64,000 nt of DNA from Anniella stebbinsi (GCA_029215795.1 JARDYH010000005.1:16400001-16464000); one strand, 5' to 3'. Shown: positions 32,900 to 43,021, counted from the first letter of the stretch. The notes: generated by a model not told the origin, from the letters alone. Numbers and translations: made by a program.

Positions 32900-33186
32900 G
32901 TCCAGAGGGGAGACATGATAGCTGTCTTCAAATATCTGATGGGCTGTTACGTAGAAAATGGAGCAGGCCATTTTCTGAACGAATGGGTGGAAATTGCAAG
33001 GAAGTAGATTTCAACTAAATGTCAGGAAAAGCTTCTTAACAGTTAGCGCTTTTTGACAGCGGAAAGGACTGCTTCCAGAGGTAGTGGACTCTTCTTCACT
33101 GAAGGTATTGAAGCGAGGCTTGACAGCCATCTGTCAAGGATGATATAGTTACATGATTCCTGCAATGATCAGGGAGTTGGACTAGA

Positions 33187-33536
33187 TTTATTTATTTATT
33201 TATGTTATTTATATACCACCCCATAGCCAAAGCTTTCTGGGCGGTTTACAAAAATTAAAAACATTGAACAATTAAAACACCGATATACAAAATGTAAAAG
33301 CATAAAGCATAAAAACAAGTTAAAATTACAATATCCTTCTGGGTCAAAGTACCACAACAACACAACAACACAAAAACCCTCATCTTATGCTGTTAAATGC
33401 CTGGGAGAAGAGGAAAGTCTTGATCTGGCGCCGAAAAGATAACAATGTTGGCGCCAGGCGAGCCTCATCAGGGAGATCATTCCATAATTGGGGGGCCACC
33501 ACTGAAAAGGCCCTTTCCCTTGTTGCCACCCTCCTT
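33187..33536 (-). mobile_element. Reverse CR1-like 3' end inserted in an older CR1 tail
   Basis: Starts with (TTTA)n, then TTATATACCACCCCATAGCC and CTTTCTGGGCGGTTTACAA, as at 21136-21345 in the same orientation, and ends in TTCCATAATTGGGGGGCCAC and CACTGAAAAGGCCCTTTCCC. Reversed, that last part encodes GKGPFSVVAPQLWNDLP-like text typical of CR1 ORF2 C-termini. Confidence 0.8.
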
Positions 33537-33583
33537 GATGACCTTCAAGACCCCTTCCAACTCTCCATAATTCTATAGTACAT

Positions 33584-33995
33584 AAAGAAAGATGCCAATG
33601 TCATGTTAAGCTGACTTACAGTAACTAGGCTGAAGACAGGAAGTTACATATCACTTGATGAATAGTTGAACAAGGTCTGGGAAATTGAAAGGTTGGCAAA
33701 AGAAAAACACACACCTTTGTTATATAAAACTGAAAGAAGTGAGTATAAAAAAGGCAATTGAAATCCCTTTTACCACTTCCTGGAATGAGAGATTCAATAC
33801 AAATTACGATATTAACCTTATGAGTCATAGCAATTTTTGACTAAGAAACAACATTTTGTACTGAATTCGTTGTAGAAGATGTTTGTTTGTTTGTTTGTTT
33901 GTTTCTTAGGTCTCTGCTCAGATTTTATGGCATGTTAATAGAATAGGTCACAGAAGAGGTAGATGGGAAGATACACATTAATTTGAAATGTCAAT
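33584..33995. other. Intronic stretch with (GTTT)n
   Basis: (GTTT)n at about 33880-33905. The rest is unassigned. Confidence 0.5.
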
Positions 33996-34203
33996 GGGCT
34001 GTTCAGACAACACACTAAGCCATGGTTAGGCTGATAACCATTTTGCAATAAATGGTTAGTGACCCTGTTTAAACCGTGGTTATGTAGCCACCATGGTTAG
34101 GAGTGGTTCACAAGACACACTAAGTCATGGTTCACACAGAACGCTAAGCCATACTGTTTAGCTTAAAATGCTTAACCGCCAAGTGTGTCATCTGAACAGG
34201 GTC
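33996..34203. mobile_element. MITE with GGGCTGTTCAGACAACAC ends
   Basis: The left GGGCTGTTCAGACAACACAC is mirrored by the right GTGTGTCATCTGAACAGGGT. The interior CTAAGCCATGGTTAGG and AAACCGTGGTTATGTAGCCA match 9153-9339. No clear target duplication. Confidence 0.75.
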
Positions 34204-34351
34204 AGCCTCTTTTAACAGAGGATAGCAGACTTACCCTTTTTGTGAATGACTTCGGTATTGCAATGTTGAAATGTTGCATGTGCTATGGGGTGGTCGTTTT
34301 TTGTTTTTTAAATACAAAATGTCATTTAGAAACAAACAAATATATATGCCA

Positions 34352-34460
34352 GTCATGCTCACAATGACCCTGTGAGCTAGGCAAGTAATATTCTCATTTT
34401 ACAGGTGGAGGAACTGAGGCTGAGAGACACAGATGGGCCTTTGAATCACCCAGGTAGTCC
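34352..34460 (-). repeat. MIR-like ancient SINE fragment
   Basis: AATGACCCTGTGAGCTAGGC, TATTCTCATTTTACAGGTGG and AGGAACTGAGGCTGAGAGAC closely follow the conserved stretch of amniote MIR elements (CATTTTACAGATGAGGAAACTGAGGC in the usual reverse representation, shortened here). It is much older than the surrounding repeats. Confidence 0.8.
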
Positions 34461-34807
34461 TTAGCTAAGAAGACTGTCAGCTTAGGACTCCCTGGTCCAA
34501 GGCCAATACTGTCATCCATCACACAAACTTGCTGGCTGGTTGTGTCATAATGTGGCCCATTTAAAACAGCCGCTTTTATTGCTACGTTGGCCTTAATCCT
34601 GACAGGCTTACACACGCTCATACGCACACGTACACACACATATATATCCTTGGGCATCAGAGGAGGACAGTTCAAAGATCTGCTAAGTGATACACGCCTT
34701 GGAATTCCCCGCAGCCACTTCCCACGCCTGTCAGCGCCTTAAAAATGATATCGCTGCCAAATGGCACGGCGCAGCTCAAGTGGCAAGATGTTCCTCAGGG
34801 AGACATC

Positions 34808-34885
34808 GGGTTGTATCTGACGTTAGTCTGAACTTGAGTCCCATTTGTTTCAATGGGACTATTCTAAGTAGGACTAACATGGCGT
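34808..34885. repeat. Half of a TTAGTC...AGTAGGACTAAC palindromic repeat
   Basis: TCTGACGTTAGTCTGAACTT, GAGTCCCATTTGTTTCAATG and CTAAGTAGGACTAACATGG match the right-hand half of 44547-44665. A C16 run follows at about 34892-34908. Confidence 0.7.
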
Positions 34886-35009
34886 AGACCTTCCCCCCCC
34901 CCCCCCCGGAAGGGTGACTTCATCCAAGCCCAGAATGTGGGTTCCCCCTCCACCCATTTAGAATCTTAACAAATGTAAAAGTGTTCGAAGTCCCCTGCTC
35001 TTTGATGTC

Positions 35010-35250
35010 TTAATTAATTAATTAATTAATTGCATTTGTATCCCACCTTTTTTTTCCTCCAAGGAACCCAAGGCGGCGTACATAATCCTCCTCTCTATTT
35101 TATCCTCACAGCAACAACCCTGTGAGGTAGGTTGGGCTGTGACTGGCCCAAAGTCGCCCAGTCAGCTTTATGGCCGAGTGGGGACTAGAACCCAGATCTC
35201 CCGACTCTCAGTCCCAACACTCTAACCACTACACCATAATGGCTCTTATA
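35010..35250 (-). mobile_element. tRNA-derived SINE of the GTGTAGTGGCTAGAGTG family, reverse
   Basis: (TTAA)n at about 35012-35032, CCTCCAAGGAACCCAAGGCG, CAACAACCCTGTGAGGTAGG, CCAGATCTCCCGACTCTCAG and CTCTAACCACTACACCATAA: the reverse complement of 20338-20575. Confidence 0.85.
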
Positions 35251-35544
35251 GATGTCCTTAGGGAGAAGCAGCAGGCCCTGCTGTCTTACTGTGTCTCTCG
35301 GTAACCAGCTCTCTTTGGAATTGTGAGGATCAAAGCAGGGAAGCCCCTGCATTATAATGTGGCACGTAGCCACGTCTGCAGCTCCATCTCATAGGGCCAC
35401 ATGCTCATCCCACCTGGAGCCATATGAAGGGACAGTTGAGGTCAATGAGAAGCTTGCCTCTTATTATATCAAGCCCCACCGCCAACCTAAGGGGGTGGAG
35501 GAATTTTCCTATGGAGAAAGACTAAAGCATCTGGATCTTCTTGC

Positions 35545-35690
35545 TTTAGGGCAACTTTCCCCAATTTGATGCCCTCCAGTTGTTTTGGACTTCAGCTTCC
35601 ATCAGCGTCTACCAGCATGGCCAATGGCTAGGGGTGTTTGGAATTGTAGTCCAGAAACACCTGGAAGGCACTGGGGTTGCATGTCCCTGA
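35545..35690. repeat. ACTCCCATCA-type palindromic repeat
   Basis: GCAACTTTCCCCAATTTGAT, GCCCTCCAGTTGTTTTGGAC, TTCAGCTTCCATCAGCG and GAATTGTAGTCCAGAAACAC. It ends about 55 bp before the exon c acceptor. Confidence 0.8.
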
Positions 35691-35745
35691 CTTCAGAGGG
35701 GGACATGATGGAAGCTCTCAACCAGCTGCTGTTTTCGCCCCACAG

Positions 35746-35848
35746 GTGCTGTGGCGAGTATGGTCGTAAAGCAGAAATTGGCGGAGGTCATCCTGAAGAA
35801 ACAGCAGGCCGCTCTGGAAAGGACCAATGCTCCCATCATGCCATACAG
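35746..35848 (+). CDS. HDAC7: HDAC7 exon c: MEF2-binding helix
   Basis: Acceptor CGCCCCACAG, donor GTGATC. Completes Ser82 and encodes AVASMVVKQKLAEVILKKQQ then AALERTNAPIMPY, residues 83-115 plus two bases of Arg116. The VKxKLxEVILKK pattern is the amphipathic helix that docks class IIa HDACs onto MEF2, a key route by which HDAC7 reaches its target promoters. Phase 1 in, phase 2 out; 103 bases. Confidence 0.96.
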
Positions 35849-35994
35849 GTGATCTGGTTTATAGTCACATGTTTGCAAATAGCCACCTTAAGCACAATTT
35901 TGGGCAGAAAGGCGGGGTTTGAATGAATTAAAATGAGTAAGAATGCATGCGCGCTGGTTGTGTCATCTGCTCCGGACCTCAGTTCATAAACCAG

Positions 35995-36105
35995 CTCTCC
36001 CCAACCTGGCACCCTACCGATGTGTTGTACTACAACACCCATGCTTCCTGGGGATGATGAGACTTGTAATCCCAACACATCGGGAGGGCGCCGGGTTGGG
36101 GGAGG
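35995..36105. repeat. ACTCCCATCA-type palindromic repeat, diverged
   Basis: CTCTCCCCAACCTGGCACCC, TACAACACCCATGCTTCC and TCGGGAGGGCGCCGGGTTGG. Confidence 0.8.
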
Positions 36106-37224
36106 CTGCTCTTAAAAACTGAGCCCTTGGGATGTGAAACAGGGATGGTTTGGCTACTGCTGTCATGCTGGGTGGGTTGATTTTAAACCATGGATTGTAG
36201 CCTGGTTTATCGGCTTGTGGGTGTTCTTTCGGCTTTCTCACGCTTGGCACTACAAGCCCGCTCTGCATTTCTTGCATCTGTACTGTGAATATAAAGCCTC
36301 CTTTGGTTCGTATGTACATTGTGAGTGAACACAATCCTATCCATCCCGACCCTTGAGTAAAATGGAGACCAATTTCCAAGTCAGCATGCATAGGATTGCG
36401 CTTCGTGTCTTTCTTGCTTTTTTAGAGGTATTTTTATGCGCTTTATTTCACAGCCCTGTAATCCGCTGCCTTCTAGATTCTGTGGGTGTTCACTGGGCTA
36501 GGAAACCTGAGCCAGTGAACACCCCTGGGAACTTGATTTGCATGTCTAGCATTACACCTCCAGCATTCTGGCCTCTTGCAGCCCGTTCCGTTTCTGTACC
36601 TGTATCATACAGGTGAGCTGGCCACACCTACAGTCACCTGTTTTCACCTCCCTTGTTACACCCTTTGCTACAGCAATTACATATGGTATTCACGGTGGTG
36701 TTGTAAAAGAACCCGCCGTACCTATGCAAACACACTGGGATCGACTTTCATTTCCTGTTTCCTTAGTCAGGTGAGTCTTTATGAAAAGAAGTGCTTCTCA
36801 TCTTCTTGGCCAGAGCTGTTAGGTATTACCCCGCACACTGGAAATGTTTTTAAAAAGTTATAGTGTTGCAAGGCACGAGGCAGTTCTGGCAGCCTTCCCG
36901 AGTCTATGTGTTGGACTACAATTCCCATCATCCCTGGAGAGAGAAAGCTGAAAAAAAACAACCCACTGTTCCGTTAATTTGTTCTTTCATCCTGTTTATC
37001 CTGTAGTGTTCTACGACATGAACTCTAAAGGTTTTTTAAGTGGGAAGTTGGAAAGATTTTGGTGTGGAATTAAAAATAACAGTTGAGTGAAAATCCATAG
37101 ACCTATGTCTCAAGTGAACCTAATACATCTGATCCATTCATCACATCAGAAGACATAAACCAGCCCTTTTTGACATCTCAAATGGAATGCCCTTAATTTG
37201 CACCGAAGTACAAAGTTCTAACCT
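36106..37224. other. Intronic stretch with repeat fragments
   Basis: A CCCATTGA-family relic lies at about 36330-36410 (AATCCTATCCATCCCGACCC ... GCATGCATAGGATTGCGCTT). A half ACTCCCATCA repeat lies at about 36870-36940. The rest is unassigned. Confidence 0.5.
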
Positions 37225-37350
37225 TCCCCAAACTGGTGCCTCCAGCTGTTTTGGACTTCAACTCCCATCATCTCCAGGCAGTATGGCTAATGATTGGGAA
37301 TGCTGGGAATTGTAGTCTAAAATATGGGCGGTGGGAGGCTGTTGTAATCC
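37225..37350. repeat. ACTCCCATCA-type palindromic repeat
   Basis: CCCCAAACTGGTGCCTCCAG, CAACTCCCATCATCTCCAGG and GGGAATTGTAGTCTAAAATA. Confidence 0.85.
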
Positions 37351-37775
37351 ATTAGTAATAAGATTTACTTCGGCGGTCACTTCTTTGCTGTAGATCTGGA
37401 GACAGGGGGGAGATATCCTCTTTCTGATCATGAAGTGTCTTTTCACAGCCTGATCCTACAACAGTGACATTCACAGGTCACGGATCCATGGCAGTTTGTG
37501 GATAAACTTTGGGGAGGGACCGTGGCTCAGTAGCAGCGTAGGCGCTTTGTGTGTGTAACTGGCATCTCCAGTTAAGAGAGATATAGATATCTTTACAAAG
37601 AAATACATAATATCATCTTTGACGCCATGAATGATTGTTTATCTCCAGCTGTAGTTCACAGAGGAGGTCAGATTTGAACTGGAGACTTCCCTGGCTCACA
37701 GCTCGTACCCTTCACCACTGTGCAGTGCCGATCAAAACACGTCAACAGCACATCTCTTTCTCCTTCTTCATCTAG

Positions 37776-37891
37776 GTCTTTTGAGCCGATGGAACATGAA
37801 GGAGCAGCCAACCCTTTGCTTCCCAGTTTCTTTCCATCTGTCTCCAACAATTCCGGGGACTCTCCAGAGCACTTTCCACTACGGAAAACAG
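37776..37891 (+). CDS. HDAC7: HDAC7 exon d: leads into the first 14-3-3 site
   Basis: Acceptor TTCATCTAG, donor GTGAGG. Residues 117-154 read SFEPMEHEGAANPLLPSFFP then SVSNNSGDSPEHFPLRKT, plus the first base of codon 155. HFPLRKT forms the front half of the CaMK/PKD phosphorylation and 14-3-3 docking motif completed by exon e. Phase 2 in, phase 1 out. Confidence 0.96.
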
Positions 37892-38589
37892 GTGAGGGAG
37901 CAGAGCTAGGGGGTGACAAATGACTGATCTGGCGGGGGGGGGGGGGGGCGGAGACACAGCCTAGCTGCTCTTGTGCCGGTAGCAGCAGCTTGGTCTGATT
38001 GGCAGGGATCACCTGGTGAAGCTTTCCATGGCAGAGAGATGAACTGGATCAATAGCTTATGTCTGCATCTCAAAATGATCAGGCAGGAGGCAGTGAAGAG
38101 ATTCCAGCTGGTGTGGAAGTAGGGTGAGAACCTGGGGGCACTTAGGATGCTTCTGCTCCACCAGTAGTTTCCATACAATTTGCTGCTGTTGCACACACAT
38201 GTCACAGCAGAGGGTGTGATGGGAAGCAGGACCCACTCCATCCGCTCTTCCGAGAGATCAGCTCTGTTTGGCTCTTCCGCTTCCCCAACTGTTGCCAGTC
38301 CAGCTGGTCATTATAAGAACTACAATGTCATTTTTAAGCATCAGTGCCTGAGTTCGCTCTATTTCCTCTTCCCTCCTCACACCTTTTTCCTTTTGTGTCA
38401 TGTCTTTTCGATTGTAAACCTGTTGGCAGGGACATTTTTTAAAAAAATGATTTTACGTATGTCACTCTGGGAGCCTTTTTGGCCGAAGAGCAGGATTAAA
38501 ATATATATATATTTAATAAAGTATTAATAATACAGGGGGATATACTGTTTGTACCACGTTATCATCACTCACGACTGTGCTGCTCTTTA
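37892..38589. other. Intronic stretch, poly-G then unique
   Basis: A G16 run lies at about 37933-37948. Nothing else recognised except a (TA)n-like run at about 38501-38512. Confidence 0.45.
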
Positions 38590-38800
38590 AAGAAGTAAGG
38601 AGAGCTCAGCGGTTAAGGCACACACTTTGCATGAAGAAGGTCTATGGGTCAGTTCCCAACGCTGGCAGCAAAAAGGTTCTCAGGTAGCAGGGCTCAGAAG
38701 GGCCTCTGTCTGAGACCTTGGAGAGATGCTATCAGTTGTAGTAGACATTGGGTTAGGTGGACCACTCATCTGACTTGATACAAGGTGGCTTCGTATAGCA
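38590..38800 (+). mobile_element. tRNA-derived SINE, diverged
   Basis: AGAGCTCAGCGGTTAAGGCA, CTTTGCATGAAGAAGGTCTA, TCTGAGACCTTGGAGAGATG and GACTTGATACAAGGTGGCTT. The B box is damaged. Confidence 0.8.
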
Positions 38801-39059
38801 AGATCCATTCCGAGTGTTTTCATTGATAAGTAGACACACCCTCGTATCTTGCAGTGTTCTGATTGGAGCATCTTCTTTAATTTGGGCGATGGAGGACAGG
38901 AAGAGAGTGTGTGAATTTCCTAGCATCACACAGGTCTGATGGTACAAATAGAGTGAATATAATAATCATAATCCTATAACAACCTTTCTGAGAAGAGGAA
39001 CGGTAATGGGCATAATGATGGAAATGGAAACGGCACTGCTCTGCCAATGTTTGCTTGTT

Positions 39060-39320
39060 TTGTTTATTTAAAATATTTCTAGGCTGTCTTTCAGGACAAG
39101 ACCTCTCCCAAGGAGGCTTGCAGAATATAAAGCTCTATCTATACATTTTAAAAAAAGCCAAAACAATAAATTAAATTAATATAATCAGGCACCCATAATA
39201 AAACATCTACCCTAGACAGTAATACAAATCCAAAGCCCAATTGTAGCTAAAACCCAAGAACAGTACAATAAAATATAATTGGGACAAGGCCAGATAAAAC
39301 AGGCGAGTCGTCAGGACCTG
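39060..39320 (-). mobile_element. CR1-like 3' UTR fragment, reverse
   Basis: TTTCTAGGCTGTCTTTCAGG and CTTGCAGAATATAAAGCTC followed by a long A-rich stretch (AATAAATTAAATTAATATAA) to ACAGGCGAGTCGTCAG resemble the reversed 3' end of a CR1-type LINE. Class is tentative. Confidence 0.5.
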
Positions 39321-39469
39321 CAATGATCAGGACTGACAGCTGACAGTTATTTAGTTCATGATTCTACTTTCAACTTATTTTTACCACCTTGGAGGTTTGG
39401 ATCGTCTGCTTCCAGCACTCACAGGGCTCTATCTGTTTTGCTGGCCTTGGGGCTGCCAATCCTGCGTCT

Positions 39470-39655
39470 GCCCTGACTTGGGCAGTGGGGAGCAGGGAAG
39501 GCTTGTGACAAATGGTCCCAGGTTCAATGCCTGGTATCTCCAGGCAGAGCCGGGCATGACACCGATCTCAAACCCAGGAGAAGAGCCATTGATACCGAGC
39601 TAGATGGACCCAAGGTCTGACCTCCATATAAGGCAGTTTCCTCTGCTCCTGTGAC
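39470..39655 (+). mobile_element. tRNA-derived SINE, 5'-damaged
   Basis: GGTCCCAGGTTCAATGCCTG (B box), GTATCTCCAGGCAGAGC and GAGCTAGATGGACCCAAGGT with ATATAAGGCAGTTTCC. Confidence 0.75.
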
Positions 39656-39858
39656 CTTGTACCGAGCTTGTCTTGCCAGAGTAGCAGATGTGCTCCCATC
39701 AGTGATGAGCTGGCGAGGGCACTCGCCGACCTGTGGGCTCCGGATGCCCAGAGGATCCGAGCAACTGCTGCTGAAAACAGCTTGGCTGAGCTAGGCGGAC
39801 ATTCGCTCCGGCCCACAGAGCGGCTCTCAGGTTCTTCTTCCGTCTGTGTTTGCTCCAG

Positions 39859-39981
39859 CCTCAGAGCCCAACTTGAAGCTGCGCTATAAGACAAAGAAGG
39901 CCGGCGAGCGGCGCAAGAACCCGCTGACCCGCAAGGAGAGCGCGCCCCCTTCCTTGAAGAGGCGTCCGGCAGAAGCCATTG
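39859..39981 (+). CDS. HDAC7: HDAC7 exon e: 14-3-3 sites 1 and 2, basic NLS
   Basis: Acceptor TTGCTCCAG, donor GTGAGA. Completes Ala155 and reads SEPNLKLRYKTKKAGERRKN then PLTRKESAPPSLKRRPAEAI, residues 156-195 and one base of codon 196. RKTA-SEP puts the phosphoacceptor at Ser156 (human Ser155), with Ala for the human Val before it. RKESAPPSL is the second site. The Lys/Arg clusters between form the nuclear localisation signal that 14-3-3 binding masks. A long open frame on the opposite strand here is a shadow. Confidence 0.97.
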
Positions 39982-40019
39982 GTGAGAGGAAGATTGTGAA
40001 AGGGGTTTTTGGAGACGAG

Positions 40020-40145
40020 GGGCAGCCTTCCCCAACTTACCACCTTCCGTGTGTGCTGCATTGACAACACCCATCACCCACAGGCAGCATGATGGGAGTT
40101 GTAGTCTTAACACGTGTGGACGGCACTGGGTTGGGGAAGATTGCT
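40020..40145. repeat. Palindromic repeat of the ACTCCCATCA group
   Basis: GGCAGCCTTCCCCAACTTAC, CATGATGGGAGTTGTAGTCT and ACTGGGTTGGGGAAGATTGC. Confidence 0.8.
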
Positions 40146-40434
40146 CGAGAATACCCATTGCATCCAAGGTGCTTCAGATAAGCGTTCCGGATGTTTTCTA
40201 ATTCAGGCATTTGGCCATCATTGGGGATGTGACAGAGGTGGTGGTGGGAGGGGGCTTAGCTTGGGCTGCGACCGAGCTGAAGCAAGGTTGTTTGAGATCA
40301 AGCTTGAATTAGCTGTCTGGAACCCTGACCAGGAGCACCCCACATTCTCAATACCTAGGCTGTATCTAAGACGTACTATGGTGGTCCAGATCACATCTCC
40401 ACCAACTGGGTACATCTAGGATGTCAAATCACAG

Positions 40435-41185
40435 TGCTGCAGACCAAATCTGCCCCACCTGGGGTCCAAATCTGGCCCTCTGGACTTCCCCAGAAGGCCA
40501 CGCTCCCTTTCCCCCTGGCCACCAATTGTTTGATGGTTTCCCAGCTTTTGCATGTTATTTGCAGTAAGCCTATATACACCACTTGTTGGGGAACATGGGT
40601 GGGAGGGTGCTGTTGCACTTGTGTCCTGCTTGCGGGTTCCTTGTCAACAGTCGGTTGGCCACTGTGTGAACAGGGTGCTGGATTAGATGGACGCTTGGTC
40701 TTATCCAGCATGGCTGATCTTATGTTCTAAAGTATTTCAGAACTACAGTGCCACCACTGAGATGGCCCTGTTGAGATGGGCCACCCTCTTTCAACAAGGG
40801 TATCATAGATCTGAAAAAGTTACCTGTCCTGATAGCCATGTGCTACTACCTCCAGTAACAGAGGCAGTAAAACTATGTACACCAGGTGCTGGGGAATGTG
40901 GGTGGGAGAGTGCTCCTTCACCTATGTCCTGCTTGTGGGTTCCTGGTCAACAGCTGTTTGGCCACTGTATGGACAGAGTTCTGGACTTGATGGATCCTTG
41001 GTGTGACCCAGCATGGCTCTTCTTATATTTCCCATTCTAAAAGTTTGAAATGTCTTTCTGACAGCTTAGTTACTGGCGGTAGGAGCTGCAAACTAAAATA
41101 GGCTAGTATTTTGGGCCCGCCCTCTTTTGCTTTTGACTCCCATCCACCACTGTGATGGAGTTCCTGAGAGCTTCTCCAAAACTGA
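40435..41185 (-). repeat. Reverse GGGGTGGGGCCA-family repeat split by two SINE-like copies
   Basis: 40435-40555 (CCAAATCTGGCCCTCTGGAC, CACGCTCCCTTTCCCCCTGG, GTTTGATGGTTTCCCAGC) and 41045-41185 (TAGTTACTGGCGGTAGGAGC, GGGCCCGCCCTCTTTTGCTT, GAGTTCCTGAGAGCTTCTCC) are the two halves of one reverse copy, as at 43405-43730. Between them lie two SINE-like copies, at about 40560-40735 and 40840-41040, each with a TAAGCCTATATACACC-like or AAAACTATGTACACC head and a GCATGGCT(G/C)(A/T)TCTTAT tail. Confidence 0.7.
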
Positions 41186-41312
41186 CTTGAGCTCTAAGGC
41201 TGAAACAATGTTAGACACACCCAGGTGTACCTGACCCCCATTTTCCCCCTTGACTTGCTTGTGGTTGCCTTCCTGTATCCAAAGCCTTGTGTGTGTTCTT
41301 TGTTCCCTGCAG

Positions 41313-41422
41313 ATTCATCTCCCAGCAGCAGCAGCACCCCGGTTTCCGGGTGCAGTTCGCCCAATGACAGCCTGGTGCCTGAACATGGGGCCCTGCCAGC
41401 TGCACCCAGCCTTGCACAAGAG
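41313..41422 (+). CDS. HDAC7: HDAC7 exon f
   Basis: Acceptor TTCCCTGCAG, donor GTATGG. Completes Asp196 and encodes SSPSSSSTPVSGCSSPNDSL then VPEHGALPAAPSLAQE, residues 197-232, ending in phase 0. The Ser-rich SSPSSSSTPxSGCSSPNDS block is nearly identical to mammalian HDAC7 and is one of the best paralogue identifiers. Confidence 0.96.
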
Positions 41423-41974
41423 GTATGGATCCCATGTGAGCACAGATGGGGGTATACCAAGATCCCCACCCAAACCTCTGTGATTAGGCCTGTATGATCA
41501 GTAAGCCAACAGTGCCTACATCAGGAACAGGCTTGAATTTAACCGCTCACCTGCTCGCCTATGGCTGGTCAAAGTCACTTCTAGGCGACCAGGTTGTGGA
41601 AACGTTTGTAAACTGGAAACAAGCTGGCTTGTTTTAAGTGTGGAAATCATAGATTTAATTAAACCTGTCTTGATGTTGCTATGCTGCCCTCTACAATTGG
41701 TGTTAGATAGTTTAGGCTCTTTCTCTTTCCTTTTTAAGATTTATTTATTAAACTTGTATCCTGAACTTACCTGGGGCTTGCAAGAGTCTCCCATCCAAGG
41801 GACAGGCCAGATCCAAACCTGCTTAGCTTCAGCAGTCTCAGGTTTACCCAGAGCTATTTTGCAAATTTTAAATGCATAGCAAATGCCAAATTGCTAAGCT
41901 TTTTGTTTCATCTCTAATATTATCTACTGCTGTTACGTAAAACAAAAACAAAAAAATTCTAGCTGTCATTGTGA
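41423..41974. other. Intronic stretch, nothing recognised
   Basis: No repeat named apart from a TTTATTTATTAAACTTGTATC fragment at about 41740 that could be an old LINE end. Confidence 0.4.
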
Positions 41975-42155
41975 GGAAGGGCCATAGTTCAGAGGTCGAG
42001 CACATACTTTTCATGCAGAAGGTCCCAAATTAAATCCCTGGCAAATAAATAAATAAATAGAAAAATTCCTGCCTGAATCTCTGGAGAGGCATTGCCAGTG
42101 TGTAGACATAACTGAACTAGATGGTCCGACTCCGTATAAGGCAGTTCCCTGGTTT
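41975..42155 (+). mobile_element. tRNA-derived SINE with internal (AAAT)n
   Basis: GCCATAGTTCAGAGGTCGAG, TTTTCATGCAGAAGGTCCCA, TAAATCCCTGGCAAATAAAT and CTGAACTAGATGGTCCGACT with GTATAAGGCAGTTCCCTGG. Confidence 0.85.
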
Positions 42156-42404
42156 TACATTTTATCGCTGATGGCATCTTCGCTTGTTGTTAGCTGCCTT
42201 GGATGCTTTTTTAGAGGACAGGAAGGATGAAAATGCTTAAATAAATAGACATGGCAAACTTTTCCTGGCTTTCGGAGGACCAAACTGGTGGAAAGCGGAA
42301 GAGGCAGGGAGAAAATGTGTTCCACTGCAACTTAATGCAGATTCACCGATGCAAAGCATATCGCTGCTCTGATCCCTTTTCTGAAGCCAGTTCACTTGAG
42401 TAAT

Positions 42405-42560
42405 GCTTGGCAGGAGCTGGGCAGGAACATGGTTGGGAGGGTGCTGTTGCACCGTGTCCTGCTTGTGGTTCCCTGGGCTGCTTGGCCCTGTGGGAACAGA
42501 GTGCTGGACTAAAGAGACCCTTGTTCTGATCCAGCAGGGCTCTTCTTATGTTCTTAGTGA
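42405..42560 (+). mobile_element. SINE-like repeat (GGTGGGAGGGTGCTG family)
   Basis: GGAACATGGTTGGGAGGGTG, GTCCTGCTTGTGGTTCCCTG, AACAGAGTGCTGGACTAAAG and CAGCAGGGCTCTTCTTATGT. Confidence 0.8.
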
Positions 42561-42737
42561 GTGGGCGCCGTGGAAGACTTCCCAGAATCCCCTGCAGCAT
42601 AGCAGTAGTTCTGTGGCAAACAGGCATCAGATTCCCTTGGTGAACAAGTCAGTGTGAAGTGGTTTTCCCTGAATCTCCAATGTTTTGAAGACCTCTGAAA
42701 TTGGTGGATGTTCTGCTTTTCTCTTCCTTTGGTACAG

Positions 42738-42860
42738 ACGCCACTGGCTCAGCTCCTGAGGAAGCAGGAGAGCTCCTTGGCCCATTTTGCTCTTCAGACC
42801 ACTGGCTCCCTCCCAGCTCTCACCCTTGGACTTCCAGCCACATCTGCGGCATCTGCCAGG
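42738..42860 (+). CDS. HDAC7: HDAC7 exon g
   Basis: Acceptor TTTGGTACAG, donor GTATGT. Forty-one whole codons (233-273): TPLAQLLRKQESSLAHFALQ, TTGSLPALTLGLPATSAASAR. FALxTxxxLPAxTLGLPA matches human FALPTVSLLPAITLGLPA. It lies in the poorly structured linker between the N-terminal regulatory region and the catalytic domain. Phase 0 in and out, so it could be skipped without a frameshift. Confidence 0.95.
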
Positions 42861-43021
42861 GTATGTCTTAAAGGGACTGTGGCAAGGGGAAGGAGGAGGA
42901 GGCAAGCGCTTGGAGGAGGAAATTCCCACCCCATCTTGAAGATCGTAGGCTTCCCAACAAAAGCCTCGACATTTTTGCAACCTTTTTTTAAGGGAGATTA
43001 TTTTTGAGTTGGGCTTGTATC

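Larger units (their letters stand above)
32230..33583 (+). mobile_element. CR1-like repeat split by two later insertions
   Basis: Three collinear pieces make one element. 32230-32490 contains GGTCAGACCATATCTGGAGT and ACTGTGTCCACTCCTGGGTG. 32900-33187 contains GGGGAGACATGATAGCTGTC, AATGGGTGGAAATTGC and GACAGCCATCTGTCAAGG, ending GAGTTGGACTAGAT. 33537-33583 contains GATGACCTTCAAGACCCCTT and CCAACTCTCCATAATTCTAT. The order and the final CCTTCCAACTCT...ATTCTAT match CR1/L2-type 3' regions. The gaps are filled by 32491-32899 and 33187-33536. Confidence 0.75.

Noticed and set aside
39568..40167. 199-residue open frame on the - strand
   Set aside because: It lies antisense to HDAC7 exon e and a SINE/palindromic repeat; the + strand exon explains the region.
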